From positions 496,001-560,000 of the forward strand of contig CM050677.1 in the NCBI GenBank assembly GCA_027574665.1: DNA of 64,000 nucleotides, written 5' to 3'. A program made the translations under genes and the position numbers. Origin of the DNA: Rhynochetos jubatus (taxonomy: Eukaryota; Chordata; Aves; Eurypygiformes; Rhynochetidae). Every line of letters starts with the position of its first letter. Positions within the stretch are counted from its first letter, which is position 1. The notes under the pieces were generated by a model. The model made no database searches. It saw nothing but the letters and a program-made list of their open reading frames with translations, and had not been told where the DNA came from. Positions 27,831 through 39,091 of the stretch are shown here, piece after piece.

Positions 27831-30427
27831 GGGCCACTGCCGCACACCCACTTCCACCTATTAAACTCACGTGGAAATCGTCCGACCCGGTGTGGGTCGA
27901 GCAGTGGCCCCTATCAAAGCCTCGAATGGACGCTCTTCTTGAGCTAGTCGACCGTGAACTACAGCGAGGTCATATAGAGCCTTCCACTAGCCCGTGGAAC
28001 ACACCAGTTTTTGTAATACCCAAACGAACCAACGAAGGGTTTCGTCTCCTTCATGACCTGCGTGAAGTAAATAAGATAATTCAACCAATGGGTCCCGTTC
28101 AAACACTGCTGCCCATAAACTCCATGATACCAGAAGGGCAACCGTGTGCCGTCCTTGATATTAAAGACTGTTTCTTTTCAATACCATTACATGAGGAAGA
28201 CAAGGACCGGTTTGCTTTTTCTGTCATGTTCCCAAACAGCCACCGCCCCAACCTACGCTTCCAGTGGAAAGTGTTGCCTCAAGGAATGATCAACTCGCCT
28301 ACCATCTGTCAGATTATAGTAGATCGGGCGTTAGCGCCAGTTCGGCGCAGTAATCCAGCTGCGACTATCATTCAATATATGGATGACATCTTGATCGCCG
28401 CACTGTCAGAAAGTCAGGTAGACCAGCTGGTATCAACAGTTACGGAAACATTAAAAACAAACGGGTTCGAGATCGCGAGCACAAAAGTTAAAAGGGGACC
28501 ATGTGTAACCTTTTTGGGAGTGGGGATCACAAGTTCTTACGTAACCCCTCCGCAAATAACAATCCGTCGGAACATCAAAACACTCCATGATATGCAACAA
28601 TTAGTAGGCTCCTTGCAATGGCTCCGCAATATTGTCCTGATCCCTCCCAAAATCATGGCCCCGCTGTACGATCTTCTGAAAGGAAAGAACCCATGGGAAC
28701 AAAAAACCCTAACAACAGAAGCAATAAACTCTCTTGACTTTATCGAGCAACAGGTATCGTCAAGTACGCTAGCCCGGTGGAACCCAGGTGTACCACTTGA
28801 CCTGTACGTACATTTCACGGAGGGAGGGGGAGTAGGGGCACTAGCCCAAGGGCCCCCTGAAAAAGCTCAACCAGTACAATGGATAGTCCTGGGAAAATCG
28901 TCACGTGCATTCTCTCCAGGAGTCGAGTGCCTCGGTAATCTCATTATGAAAGGCAGAAAACTTGCCCTTAGGCACCTAGGCATTGAACCCGCCAGAATAT
29001 ACCTGCCCTTCCGCAAACAGCTCCCAAAGCAATCAGTGGTGATGTCAGAGTATTTAGCTATAGCTCTTGTTGGGTTTGGCGGAGAAGTCCAGTATGCAGC
29101 AAAGCCTCCTTGGACTCAAATGCTGGCCATCGTCGACATCGACCTCCCACGGAAGGTCATGGACCGGCCCCAACAGGGACCAACGGTCTTTACAGACGCA
29201 TCCTCAACGACCTCAACCGCGGCGGTGGTATGGCAATCTGGAGAAAAATGGCACTGCATTAAAATGACCGATTGTGCGCTTTCAGTCCAGCAGCTAGAAG
29301 CAATGGCTGTAGTACTGGCGTGTGGGTTGTTCCCAGGGGAACACCTCAACATAGTGACTGATTCGATATTCGTGGCCAAGCTTTGCTTGGCCATGGCGGG
29401 GCCCGGCGTGTCAACATCTGCAACAGCCCTAATGTTGGAAGAAGCACTTTTTGCTCGAAAGGGCACCATATCGGTCATCCATGTCAACAGCCACAACCCA
29501 ATCAAAGGGTTTTTCCAAACCGGCAACGACAAGGCAGACGCCGCTGCAAAAGGACTGTGGACGTTAAGAGATGCTCGTCAGCTACATGAGTCTCTCCACA
29601 TCGGAGCTAAAGCGCTAGCAAAGAAATGCGAGATCTCAATTACTGACGCAAAACACATAGTAGCCACATGTCCCCACTGTCAGAAAACACCATTGTGGTC
29701 TAGCGGAGTCAACCCCAGAGGTCTTAAGGCCTCCGAGGTGTGGCAAACAGATTTCACGCTCTGTCAATTGCTGAAACCTCGAGCGTGGCTAGCGGTGACC
29801 GTAGACACATACAGTGGAGTGATCGTAGCCACACAACACCTTAAGGCCGACTCGAAAGCGACCATCCAACATTGGCTGACGGCCATGGCGTGGCTTGGCG
29901 TCCCCAATCAGATTAAAACAGATAATGGCCCAAGTTTCGTCTCTAGATCTGTCCAGGCATTTACATTGAAATGGGGTATCACCCTAACACACGGCATCCC
30001 GTATAATAGCACTGGACAAGCTATAGTCGAACGGGCGAACCAAACCCTGAAAGCTAAATTAGAGGTGTTAGCAAAAACAGAAGGTTTTACCAATGCTGTT
30101 CCCCCAAAAGACCAAGCACGCCTGCTAGCGACTGCTCTGTTAGCACTGAATCAATTCCCTAGGGGGGAAGAGGTGAATAGCCCCACCCAGAAACATTGGG
30201 CTACTCGAGCGCTAGAAGAGGGCCCGCTGGTCATAATTAGAAACGAGCTAGGGGAATGGGAACAAGGGTGGAGGCTAGTTCTTACAGGACGAGGGTACGC
30301 TGCGGTTAAAAAAGATGGAAAAGTTAAGTGGTGTCCGCTTAAATCGATCAAACCAAATCTTCAGAATGAAACTAACAAAAATTGTGAGTTTTTATCCACA
30401 GAACCGGTTTATCAGACGCCCTTATAA
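27824..30427 (+). CDS. pol: Pol (RT, RNase H, integrase), class II provirus copy 1
   Basis: About 867 codons, unbroken. Reverse transcriptase with LPQGMINSPTICQ and YMDD (28376-28387, residues 184-187 from the ATG); RNase H start with FTDAS near residue 457; integrase HH-CC finger (His 587/591, Cys 615/618), then D642, D699 and E735 with exact D-35-E spacing. All catalytic residues I can see are present. It would be made as Gag-Pro-Pol by a double frameshift. The 3' end overlaps the env remnant. Confidence 0.93.
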   Translation: MMRATAAHPLPPIKLTWKSSDPVWVEQWPLSKPRMDALLELVDRELQRGHIEPSTSPWNTPVFVIPKRTNEGFRLLHDLREVNKIIQPMGPVQTLLPINSMIPEGQPCAVLDIKDCFFSIPLHEEDKDRFAFSVMFPNSHRPNLRFQWKVLPQGMINSPTICQIIVDRALAPVRRSNPAATIIQYMDDILIAALSESQVDQLVSTVTETLKTNGFEIASTKVKRGPCVTFLGVGITSSYVTPPQITIRRNIKTLHDMQQLVGSLQWLRNIVLIPPKIMAPLYDLLKGKNPWEQKTLTTEAINSLDFIEQQVSSSTLARWNPGVPLDLYVHFTEGGGVGALAQGPPEKAQPVQWIVLGKSSRAFSPGVECLGNLIMKGRKLALRHLGIEPARIYLPFRKQLPKQSVVMSEYLAIALVGFGGEVQYAAKPPWTQMLAIVDIDLPRKVMDRPQQGPTVFTDASSTTSTAAVVWQSGEKWHCIKMTDCALSVQQLEAMAVVLACGLFPGEHLNIVTDSIFVAKLCLAMAGPGVSTSATALMLEEALFARKGTISVIHVNSHNPIKGFFQTGNDKADAAAKGLWTLRDARQLHESLHIGAKALAKKCEISITDAKHIVATCPHCQKTPLWSSGVNPRGLKASEVWQTDFTLCQLLKPRAWLAVTVDTYSGVIVATQHLKADSKATIQHWLTAMAWLGVPNQIKTDNGPSFVSRSVQAFTLKWGITLTHGIPYNSTGQAIVERANQTLKAKLEVLAKTEGFTNAVPPKDQARLLATALLALNQFPRGEEVNSPTQKHWATRALEEGPLVIIRNELGEWEQGWRLVLTGRGYAAVKKDGKVKWCPLKSIKPNLQNETNKNCEFLSTEPVYQTPL

Positions 30428-30731
30428 CCCGTACGCCCTGGTAGCAGGAGAAGACTGCAAGTCAACAAGCATACTGTCCACACCTGAAAGTGCGAGAAGG
30501 ATTGGAGAAGCGAAAAAAGAAGAACGAGAAGCACAACAAAACTGGTTTGCATCATGGTTTAACCATTCACCATGGCTGACCTCCCTGATATCTACCCTGA
30601 TAGGGCCAATTATAATAATTGTAATAGCACTGATTTTTGGACCCTGTGTATTGAATAAGTTCATGTCATTTGTTAAAAGCCGGCTAGAAACAGTTAATAT
30701 CATGATGATAGAATACCGACAATTGCTATAA
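30366..30731 (+). CDS. env: Env remnant: start region joined to TM anchor, copy 1
   Basis: 121-codon open frame overlapping the end of pol by 62 bases. An env-like start is followed, after about 45 residues, directly by the membrane-proximal and transmembrane part of a gamma-type TM subunit: a hydrophobic span at residues 70-93, a GPC motif and a terminal YRQL sorting-type signal. Surface subunit, fusion peptide and the rest of the ectodomain are missing, apparently by one internal deletion that kept the frame. It is open in both copies. Whether it is translated is unknown. Confidence 0.75.
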   Translation: MKLTKIVSFYPQNRFIRRPYNPYALVAGEDCKSTSILSTPESARRIGEAKKEEREAQQNWFASWFNHSPWLTSLISTLIGPIIIIVIALIFGPCVLNKFMSFVKSRLETVNIMMIEYRQLL

Positions 30732-30951
30732 AAATGTTCTTGTTCAGAATTGTTTAGCTATCTCCAGTCATACCCTGTTATTCCCAGTAACACCCCTGTT
30801 GCCTCTCACCTAGCGTGCCTTATATTTTTTATTCAAGTTCATGATATGTGTCAAAATTGTTGTAAAGCATAGCTTAAGAACGGGATACAATTCCAAGATT
30901 GCGATATACGTATTTTCGAGATTGTTACATTTTAGCCAATTTACTTACGCA
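30732..30951 (+). other. AT-rich 3' untranslated region of class II provirus copy 1
   Basis: 220 bp between the env remnant and the PPT. No coding frame or named element seen. The same stretch in copy 2 is 50955-51174. Confidence 0.6.
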
Positions 30952-30952
30952 T

Positions 30953-30966
30953 AGGGAGGGGGGAAA
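30953..30966 (+). other. Polypurine tract, class II provirus copy 1
   Basis: Purine run AGGGAGGGGGGAAA immediately before the 3' LTR TG. Confidence 0.85.
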
Positions 30967-31232
30967 TGTGGGTAGTTAGGATCTGGCGGCCGGAAGATTA
31001 CGTGCTGTACGGAAAGACAGGGACCCTCCCCTGATAGCCAGTAGCGTGTAGTTTGCAATGTAAACAGACGGAAGTGACGTGACAAACCTAAGCCATATAA
31101 CGCGGTGTTACACATCAATAAACGCCATTTGCCGTCCACCACATTGGTGTCTGTGAGCAGATGGCCCGAGCGGCCCGGGGGGGGTCGCCGTGCCGTTCCT
31201 GAACCAGGTCGCCACGCCTTGCGAAGGCAACA
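30967..31232 (+). repeat. 3' LTR, class II provirus copy 1
   Basis: 266 bp, identical by eye to the 5' LTR; followed by CCCACT at 31233-31238. Confidence 0.93.
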
Positions 31233-31238
31233 CCCACT

Positions 31239-32519
31239 GCATGGCACAGGAGCGCTGGGGGAGTCAGGCACGACACGCCATTGCTGCAGCCACGTTGGCT
31301 GTCTGCGATCGCCTCCCCGTCTGCCGTGTGCTCCACCGTCACTGCCAGGAGGCTCAGTCGGCTGACCTCAGCGGGCGCTGGGCAGAGGCTGGGTGCTCAG
31401 TAGTTCCCAGGGGCCTCCTTATTGCCCATTTTAACAATGTCCCAGGCCACTGGACAGTCCCTGAGGGTCAGCCGACGGCTCGGCTCGGGAGTGTCTTCGG
31501 CGAAGCACGAGTCTCCACGCGAGCGTAGCTCTTCAAGGAGCGGCAAGCCCGCTCTTGTCTTGTGCCAGCGCGACCCTGCTCTGAGTGCGCCGTGAGCAGC
31601 CCCGGAGCTCTGGGCAGCCCTACCGAGCGGTGTTTGCACGCAGAGAAGCTGTGCTCTGAAGCCCCTGTGCCTCGTGTGCTGGCAGGGACACCGCTCTTCC
31701 AGTCGCACGGCCTGGCATGACTGGCTGGCAGGACCAGTCCCCCCGGCCCCTTGGTCCGCAAACGCCTCCGACCAGGGGGCTGCGGGGCCTCCCTCCCGCC
31801 CCCTTGGCCGCAGAGAAACACGGGGCAGCTGCTCACTCCGCCTGGGCACAGGCACCAGCGGCCTTTATTGGGCGCATTCCCCTTGGCAGAGGCGCTCCTC
31901 GCCCCCGCCACCCGCTGCCGACAGCTCTCCCGCTGGAAAGGGCGTCTGCCGTGACGGCTAAGGCCCCTGCCACTGGACTCTGCGGGGCTGCTCGCAGGTT
32001 CTTGGTGTGGCTGCCAGTCCCTGGGCCTTCCAACGGCGCTCCAGCAGCCTCGGCTTCTCCCCGCTGCTAAAGGACACAGAAGAAAGAGCCTCAGCTCTGT
32101 GGCTGGGGAGAAGGGCCCGCAAGGCCCCAGAGCCTGGCTCGGGGCAGTAGCTCTTGGGGGTGCTGCTGAGGCCAGCCCGCTGCTCTGTGTAGGCAGCTCA
32201 GGGGCCCTGGTGCCCCGGCCCACCTGCAGCGAGGAGAGTGCAGATCAGCCGGGGTGCAGCCGGGCAGCTGCGTGGGGAGGGCAAGCCCAGGCTGCCGCCT
32301 TTGGGAAGGCAGAGCCCAGCAGCTGAGCCAGCCTTTTGCCTTCACCCCCCTCCCCGGGCTGCGGGTGCCCTCTTGGAACGCTGTGCTGAGCGCCCTGCCC
32401 GTGGGAAGCCAGCCACGTGGATGGACGAAGAGGGCGCCTGGTGGGAGGCCAGAGAGCAGAGCCGGCTCCAGGCCCCCCAGGGCCATCAGGGAAAGAGCTG
32501 CTTCCCCCAGGAGCTGCTG
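31239..32519. other. Spacer and CCDC81-like 3' region between units B and C
   Basis: Matches 13500-14780. No coding exon supported. Contains the minus-strand AATAAA at 31864-31869 for the unit C CCDC81-like gene. Confidence 0.5.
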
Positions 32520-35500
32520 TCACGGGACAGACGGGCAGGGCAGGGGGACCCCAAGCACGTGGTTGTGCCGTGCCTTGGCTGGGATGCAGCGTGCCTCTTC
32601 CAGCACCCCGTGCCTGCTCGTGCACACACAGGCGCAGGCTGTACCCACAGCCTTGCCCTGGGGAGAAGCGTCACACGCTGCTCTGGGGCTGCAGGGAGGC
32701 CCCCGGAGGTGGCATCTAAGCGCGGTCATTGCTGCTTGAGGAGGAGCTGGAGGATGCCAAGCTGCGTAGCTTAGGGAAGCCTGGACACCTCCAGGGCTCA
32801 GAGCCGCCCAACGTTTTAGCCGGCCTCTGCAGGAGCCGGCACACACTTACTCTTGCCATGCTCTCCCCGGGAAGTGCCGCTCTGCCCGCCCCTCTGACGC
32901 TCTCTGCCTCGCAGGGCCTGGGCACCTCTCCTGCTCCTGCAGCCTCGCCTTCAGCTTCTCGTCGTAGGCCTTTCTCAGGAGGTGGGGAGCGCGATGGGGC
33001 TCCTCAAACCCGTAGCGGCAGGGGCTCTGCGAAGGCAGAAGAGATTCTCCTACAGCACTGCCACCAATAGCCAGGGCTGCTCCCGAGGTGTCAGCCCAGC
33101 GTGTGGCTTGGCTTGGCCCTCGAGGCAGCGATGCTGACCCCTCGCAGGGAGGGACAGGCACTAAACCCCCCGTGCCACAGCCAACTGCGCGCTCCGGCCT
33201 GGGGCCTCAGGGACGGCTGCTCCCGCGGGACAGTGTGCGGGGCAGCGGGCAGACAGAAGGTCCCTGCCTGGCCGGTCGGCCCCGGCACCGCTGCCGTGCC
33301 TGTGCGGGAGACCCTCCGTACTCCCCTGCCAGGGAGCGGGGAGGGGATCTGCCCTTTTCCTGGGCGCTGTGAAGTGCGTGCCATACCTGGCCTCGCTCCG
33401 TCTTCTGCCCCGTTCTTTTGGTGTGGCATCCGCGCCACACTTCCGCTTCCACCTCTTGGCGCTTGAATGCCATCAGCAGCCGGAGCCGTTTCTCTTCCCT
33501 CTTGGTACGGAGGGACCTCGTTCCCTGGGGGCCATGCACACACAGCACATGCGGCGTTAGGCTCCTCGGGCTTGGGCTGGGCGGGTGGGCAGCTCTTGCT
33601 GCCTCTTCGGCCCCGGCCCACAGCCCGAAGTGCGACACGGGGCTGTCAATGATCCCCAGGGCGTACCATTCCCCAGGGCTGCCAAAAGCACGCAGGCGGC
33701 TCCAGCGGCGGCTCAGCTGGAGATCTGGGCTGCTTCGGGTCCTCCTTCAGCAACCTGAAGAGGCACGACAGGCTGAGCTCATGGAGCCCAGTCTGAGCCC
33801 ATTGCTCCGCGCCGGGCAATGTGTGGCCCCACGCCCCCAGCCCCACCAGTCCCACCCCCCAGGGGGCTCACCCGGCTTCCTTGGCTTTAGCCCGCTGGTC
33901 TGCCTTTGCCAGCTGCCGGGCTACAGAAACCCTCCGCTGAGCCAGGAACACCGGATCCAGCACGCTCACTGCAGGCGGGAGGCAAGAGATCAGCACAGCA
34001 GCGGGTGTGGGACCCTGCAGGCCAGAGGAGCGCCCACAGCCCCCCGGCCAGCACTCAGCTGGGACATCACCTCTGCGGGCACCCCCGCCCCAAGGCGCCG
34101 ACTCTCTCCTGGGCTTCAGGGAAATGGCGGGGGCCGATGCTTGGTGGGGGGTCTCGACTGCCAGCCTGGAAACCAGAAGGCACCAGGTGGGCAAAAGGGC
34201 TCCACGCTCCCGTGGGGGCTGACGCTAAGAAGCCGCTGCCAGGCCCCTGGGGGACACAGCTCTCTGTCACAGGGCTTCCCTCTCCTTCCTGCCAGAGAGC
34301 TGATGATCCCAGCACACCCCCCATTGCTGCCCCCACACACCCTCGCGCCTCCCTCAGTCTCTCCGGGCACATCGATAGCGGACTGGGCGCTTTGTCTGCA
34401 CTCCCCATGCCAGGGGGGAGCCAGCGGTGGGCGTGTGGGGCAGCTCTCCTGGCAAAGACCTGGTCTTGCCTAGGTTTGGCAGGAGAGGAGCCTTGGCAAG
34501 AGGGTGCCCCCGCAGCAGGGGCTGAGCAGCTGCTCCCCTGACCAGCCAGGGGCTGCAGAAGCCATCCTGCTCACCTTGGCAGCGTGATGACCCCGTCTCG
34601 GCTGAGCCGCTCAAAATCGTTTTTGCCCGGGAAGGCCACGAGGCCCCTCATCTTGGAGTCCTGCGAGGGGACAGACACGTGTCAGCAGACGCCCAGGACA
34701 CGTGCTGGTTGCTCACAAAGGCAGCAAACCTCGCCTTGCCACAGAGCCACGAGGAGCAGCCCCGGAGAAATGGCAAGCCCACCTCGAGAAGAGCTGCCAG
34801 CATGTTCCCGCTCGCATCCAGCTCCAGCAGGCACTCATCATAGAAGGTCATGCTGACCGCTTTTCTTCGCACAGCAAGGATGCCAATGCCCTCGAAGGTG
34901 AATTCCACCTCCTTGTCATCGCGGAGGGCCCCAGCGAAGAACAGCAGGGTCTCGTGTATGCACTGCTCCACGGTATTTGGGAGGAAGTGGATGTCGGTGG
35001 CAATCTGCTCGAAGTCCAGCGCAGCGGGTGGTGTCTCGTCTGGGAAAGAAGCGCGGAGCAACCAAGTCACTCCCACCGCGGCTGGGCCAGCTCGGAGAGC
35101 AGGTGCCGCCAGCGCCCAGCCCTCGGGATACGCTCTCCCCTTCCCGCTTCGGCCACGTCTCCACAATGAACCGGATGCACAGGGGAAGGCCAAGACAGGC
35201 CGTGCCTCCTGCTGCGAGCAGCCAGCTGGAGCGAAGGGCGAGCTGGGGAGATGGGGCTGGCTGCCCGGGGAGGGGCAGGGTGCTGGGCGGCCGTGCGTGT
35301 GCCCACGCTCAGCGCTCTCCAGCTCGGAAGAGCCTTTGCTCGGCCGTGTGGCAGAGGTGTCGGCACCAAGCCAACTGCAAGGGCCGTGCAGGGGAAGGGT
35401 CCCTCCCCTTACCAGGAATTTCGGCCTCAGCACACTTGAGCTTGTAGAATTTCTTCAGCAACTGGCACGGCTTGAACACGGGTCTCTCAACAGGCAAAGC

Positions 35501-36198
35501 CTGGTTCTCCCCCACCGTGGCCCGCGCTGGGACAACTGCGAATGTCCCAACTCCGATCTCCACCGCCTGGAAACGCAAGCAGAAGAGGGAGCGTTGGCAG
35601 TGCTGCGCAGCGGCAAGAAGGCTGCCGCGTGCCTGCCGCGGCCCTGGGCATGGTGCTGTGCCCTGGCCGCTCTGCAGGCCCGGAGGGGCAGGACGGGGCA
35701 CGGGCAGGAGGCGAGGCTCACCCTCTTCTGAGAGAGCTGTCTGTGGATGTACCTGGAGGTGCCAGCCCAGACTTGGCAGATTTCTGGAAAGCAAAGGAAA
35801 GGCACACCATGCTTGAGTCAGCAACACCCAACCACCCAGCACCCCCCTACCCGTGGAGGCGACCGTGGCAGGAGGCGACGTGGGCAGGAAAGGCAGGCGG
35901 CCCTCGTGTTCTGGGGAAGGGGATCCCGCCCTTTGACGTGGGCAGCCGCAAGAGGCCTGTCAAAGCACACCCAGGCCCCAGGGAACCAGCAGGCAGGGCA
36001 ACCCTTGCACCCGCCGGTCCCTTCCAGCAGACCCCTGCAACAGCCCCGGCCTCAGGGTTTCCACAGCTCGTCTCCGCGTCATCGTGGCTCCGAGAGCACT
36101 CCTGCAAGGGCTCCCAGGGCCTTACCGCTGGTGGTGAGCTCCGTCAGGGTTGGGAACTTCTCGGGCCCCAAGGGGCTGAAGAGCAGGTACTTAATCAT
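32520..36198 (-). CDS. CCDC81-like protein, copy C
   Basis: Ten coding exons: 36126-36198, 35722-35783, 35413-35566, 34783-35039, 34575-34660, 34071-34165, 33872-33968, 33387-33678, 32851-33026, 32520-32826. Same phases and splice sites as copy A. The second Met is Ile here, fixing the start at 36198. In exon 8, Arg before TPHV is Leu. The alternative CxxC frame in exon 8 has a stop, while the assembled frame stays open, which supports the chosen frame. It lies head-to-head with MROH-like copy C. Confidence 0.75.
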
Positions 36199-39091
36199 CT
36201 TTGCTGCCCCTGCACTGCAGCAGCTGGCGAGGAGGTGCTGGTCCTGCTGCAAAACCCCTCTGCTCCTCCTCCTCCTCCTTGTCCTCCTCGCCAGGGAGTG
36301 TGGCGGGGCGGCAGGGTGCGGAGAGTTAGCTGCTGCCGTGACGCGTGTGTCCCACTGTGACACCGCGCCGTGTCACACAGGGCTGTTGGGGACCCGCCAC
36401 CTCGCAGCCCCGCCCACCTCTGGCCCCAGCGTGGGCAGGGCAGCCACAATGGGCACGTGCGGCTGACGCTCCCACCTGCGTGTGTCACCTCAGCCCCCGC
36501 TGGCTGGTCACGGAGAGACTCTGGGGACCCCTGAGACCAACGTCATTGCTCTGACGCGTTGCCAGAGGCCTGTGAGCCCAGAATACCAAAACCCGTGTGT
36601 TTCCACAGCCTGTTTCTTTTAGCACTCTTTGCCCTCCACCCGAAAAACCAGGCCAGCTAGCCATGAGCACGAACAAAAGCTTGAGAACCCTGTTTATGCC
36701 CCACACAACAAGGTTTTGCAGCGTGGACAGAGTCTGCCGGGCGGAAAGGAAGGAGTCGCACAAACAGAAGGCTGAGCAGTAACGCGTGATGTCCAGCAGG
36801 CGCCCGTGCTGCAGAGGAGTGGGAGAAGGTGCTGCGAGAGCAAAGCCTTTGCCTTCGCTAGTGTGGCTTTGGCCTCCTTTCCCAAGGACAACGTTGTCGG
36901 TGAAGTTGTTCTGCGTGGATCGTTACTGGAGCGCGGTGGAAAGTTGGCAAAGGCCTGCGCAGGGTGGCTGGGTTTTGGCCAAAGGAGCCCTCACGTCGTC
37001 TGCCTGCTGATCCCGGGGGAGCAGAGTTGGAAGATGGGCAGTGTGGGAATGAAGAACCAGGAGCATCCCGACGGTCCAAACTTTTCCTCCTCAGAGCTTT
37101 GCTCCGGAAGAGGTGGTCCCTCAGGCCAGGGCATGCTGGGCACAGCCCTAGAACCTAAAAATGAGTCTTTCTACCCTTGAAGAGGGGTTAAAGCCCTACA
37201 AATGAGTCCCCAGAGCCTGAAACTCCAGCTGGGGGCCCTCAAAGAGGGGGTTGGACCGCCCAAAGGTGGTTTTCAACCCAGCAAAAGCTCTGGGCTCAGC
37301 ACTGATCCAGGTGGATGGAGAACACTGGTGGGGGGATGTGAGGGGGGTGAGGTTCTGCTCCTTCTGCAGCACTGGTTGGTTATTAGAGAATCATAGAATC
37401 ACAGAATGGTTTGGGTTGGGACCTTTGAGATCATCCAGTCCCACCCCCTGCCACGGGCAGGGACACCCTCCACCAGCCCAGGGTGCTCCCAGCCTCACCC
37501 AGCCTGGCCTTGGACACTCCCAGGGATGGGGCACCCACAGCTTCTCTGGGCAACCTGTCCCGGTGCCCCCCACCCTCTGCGGGAAGAATTCCTTCCCGAT
37601 GTCCCATCTCAATCTCCCTGCTCTCAACTTAAACCCGTCACCTCTTGTCCTGTCACTCCCTGCCCTTGGGAAAAGTCCCCCTCAGCTTCCTTGTAGCCCC
37701 CCCAGGCACTGGAAGGGGCTCTAAGGTCTCCCTGGAGCCTTCCCTTCTCCAGGCTGAACAGCCCTGACCCTCCCAGCCTGGCCCCATGGCAGAGGGGCTC
37801 CAGCCCTCGGAGCATCTCCGTGGCCTCCTCTGGACTCGCTCCAACCGATTGGTATCCTTCTCCTGCTGAGGGCTCCACAGCTGGAGGCAGAACTCCAGGT
37901 GGGGTCTCACAGGAGCAGAGCAGAGGGGGAGACTCCCTTCCCTCGCCCTGCTGGCCACACTTCTCCTGAGGGAGACGCCGGGCGCAGCCGCTGCCGTCCA
38001 GGAGAGAAAGACCAATTCTTTCACTCTCATCCCGCACCGTAACCAGGCAGCTGCCCCCCGGCACAGCCAGTACGACTCCCCAGCTCAGCACTGCAGGAGG
38101 GCTCTGGTAGGAGAAGGGGCGCGTATGATAAGCGTCAGTTGTAGCATCTGGTCCATGCTTCAAAACGAGGGTTTCGACCTTAAAAATAGGGCTTTGGGCC
38201 CTAAAAATGGGCCTCGGCAAATGGAAATGAGGTTTAGGGCGGCAAATGAGGTCTTGAACTAAGTTGCCAATAAGGGTTTCCTTCTTACAATGAGACACGC
38301 TCCCATTTTCTCCTAGGTAACAGCCGGAGAGGAGCTGGAGCAGCCTGCGCCTGGTGTGCAAACAGCTCACAACAGGCGGTTGCGGTCCGTTGACCCTTAG
38401 TTCCTTCCAGCGTAGGAGAACTCCATTCATTTTATCTGCTGGGGACAGGCAGAGCTTTGCCGATGTTACTGTGTAGGCTGCAGGTACGTGGATGTCGCGC
38501 TTCCTGCTTATTTGGGACTGATCTTCTTCCTTCGGGTGAGGACAATCCCGCTGTGTGCTCCCGCAGAAAGAAACACGAGGAAGGGATGGAGAAAGAGCTG
38601 CCAACCCAGGAGAGTGTGGGGTAGTCCTGGTTTACCATTTTCTCCACTGTGTTCGAGCACATTTACCAATCCCTCGGGCATTTGTACCATATACAAGGTA
38701 AGAGAGCACAAAGTAAGAGAGAGGGGTGGGACCACCCTTTCCCACTCCCAAATTAATAGGTGAACTGCGGAGGAATCGGAGGTGTGAAAGACCAACAAAA
38801 CCCTTGGTTGGTGAGGTTTGATCCCTCTTCTCTCCAGGAGCTACGGTTTAACCCCAGCCGGCGACGAAGCACCACACAGCCGCTCGCTCACTCCCCCCTC
38901 CCTGGGGTGGGATGGTTGCCATGGGAATGCAGGCGTTGCCAGGCCCCTCCCAGCCTGGATGCCAGGTCACAGTGGGGCCCTTTGTGAACCCCCCTCTGTG
39001 ACCCCCCCCAGCACCGTATCCAGCCAAGGTGGCCACACCCCGAGGCGTTTACTTGAAACTGCTCCCCCACCACTGTCCTTCATTTGGCAGG
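36199..39091. promoter_or_regulatory. Shared upstream region of the gene pair, unit C
   Basis: Collinear with 4536-7428. It holds the palindrome (36356-36377), duplicate pieces (37149-37381, 37968-38121), a CR1, a short 21-bp run and the X-box-like site (38915-38928). Confidence 0.45.
37384..37967 (-). mobile_element. CR1 LINE 3' end (unit C)
   Basis: Orthologous within the array to 5721-6304, same ends, so inserted before the units were duplicated. Confidence 0.9.

Larger units (their letters stand above)
24919..31232 (+). mobile_element. Class II endogenous provirus, copy 1 (env-reduced)
   Basis: 6,314 bp: 266-bp LTR, tRNA-Phe-type PBS, gag, pro, pol, env remnant, PPT, 266-bp LTR, flanked by CCCACT. 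The LTRs are identical by eye. Gag, pro and pol lie in three successive -1 frames, each open. The organisation is betaretrovirus-like, without a dUTPase; the YMDD reverse transcriptase and two-knuckle Gag are class II features. The transmembrane remnant is of gamma type. It lacks a usable envelope, so spread would be intracellular or helper-dependent. Confidence 0.93.
13925..31663. repeat. Macrosatellite unit B, rearranged, with two proviruses
   Basis: Second copy. It matches unit A positions 1-3403 (13925-17327), then an ERV-L-like provirus, then unit positions 12250-13499 (23671-24918), then the class II provirus, then the rest of the unit from 31233. Unit A positions 3404-12249 (8,846 bp) are absent. 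The loss removes the first three CCDC81-like exons, the shared upstream region, the CR1 and the whole MROH-like gene. Confidence 0.95.

Noticed and set aside
30315-30365. Earlier ATG for the env remnant
   Set aside because: It lies deeper inside pol; the ATG at 30366 gives a more env-like leader. The choice is not proven.
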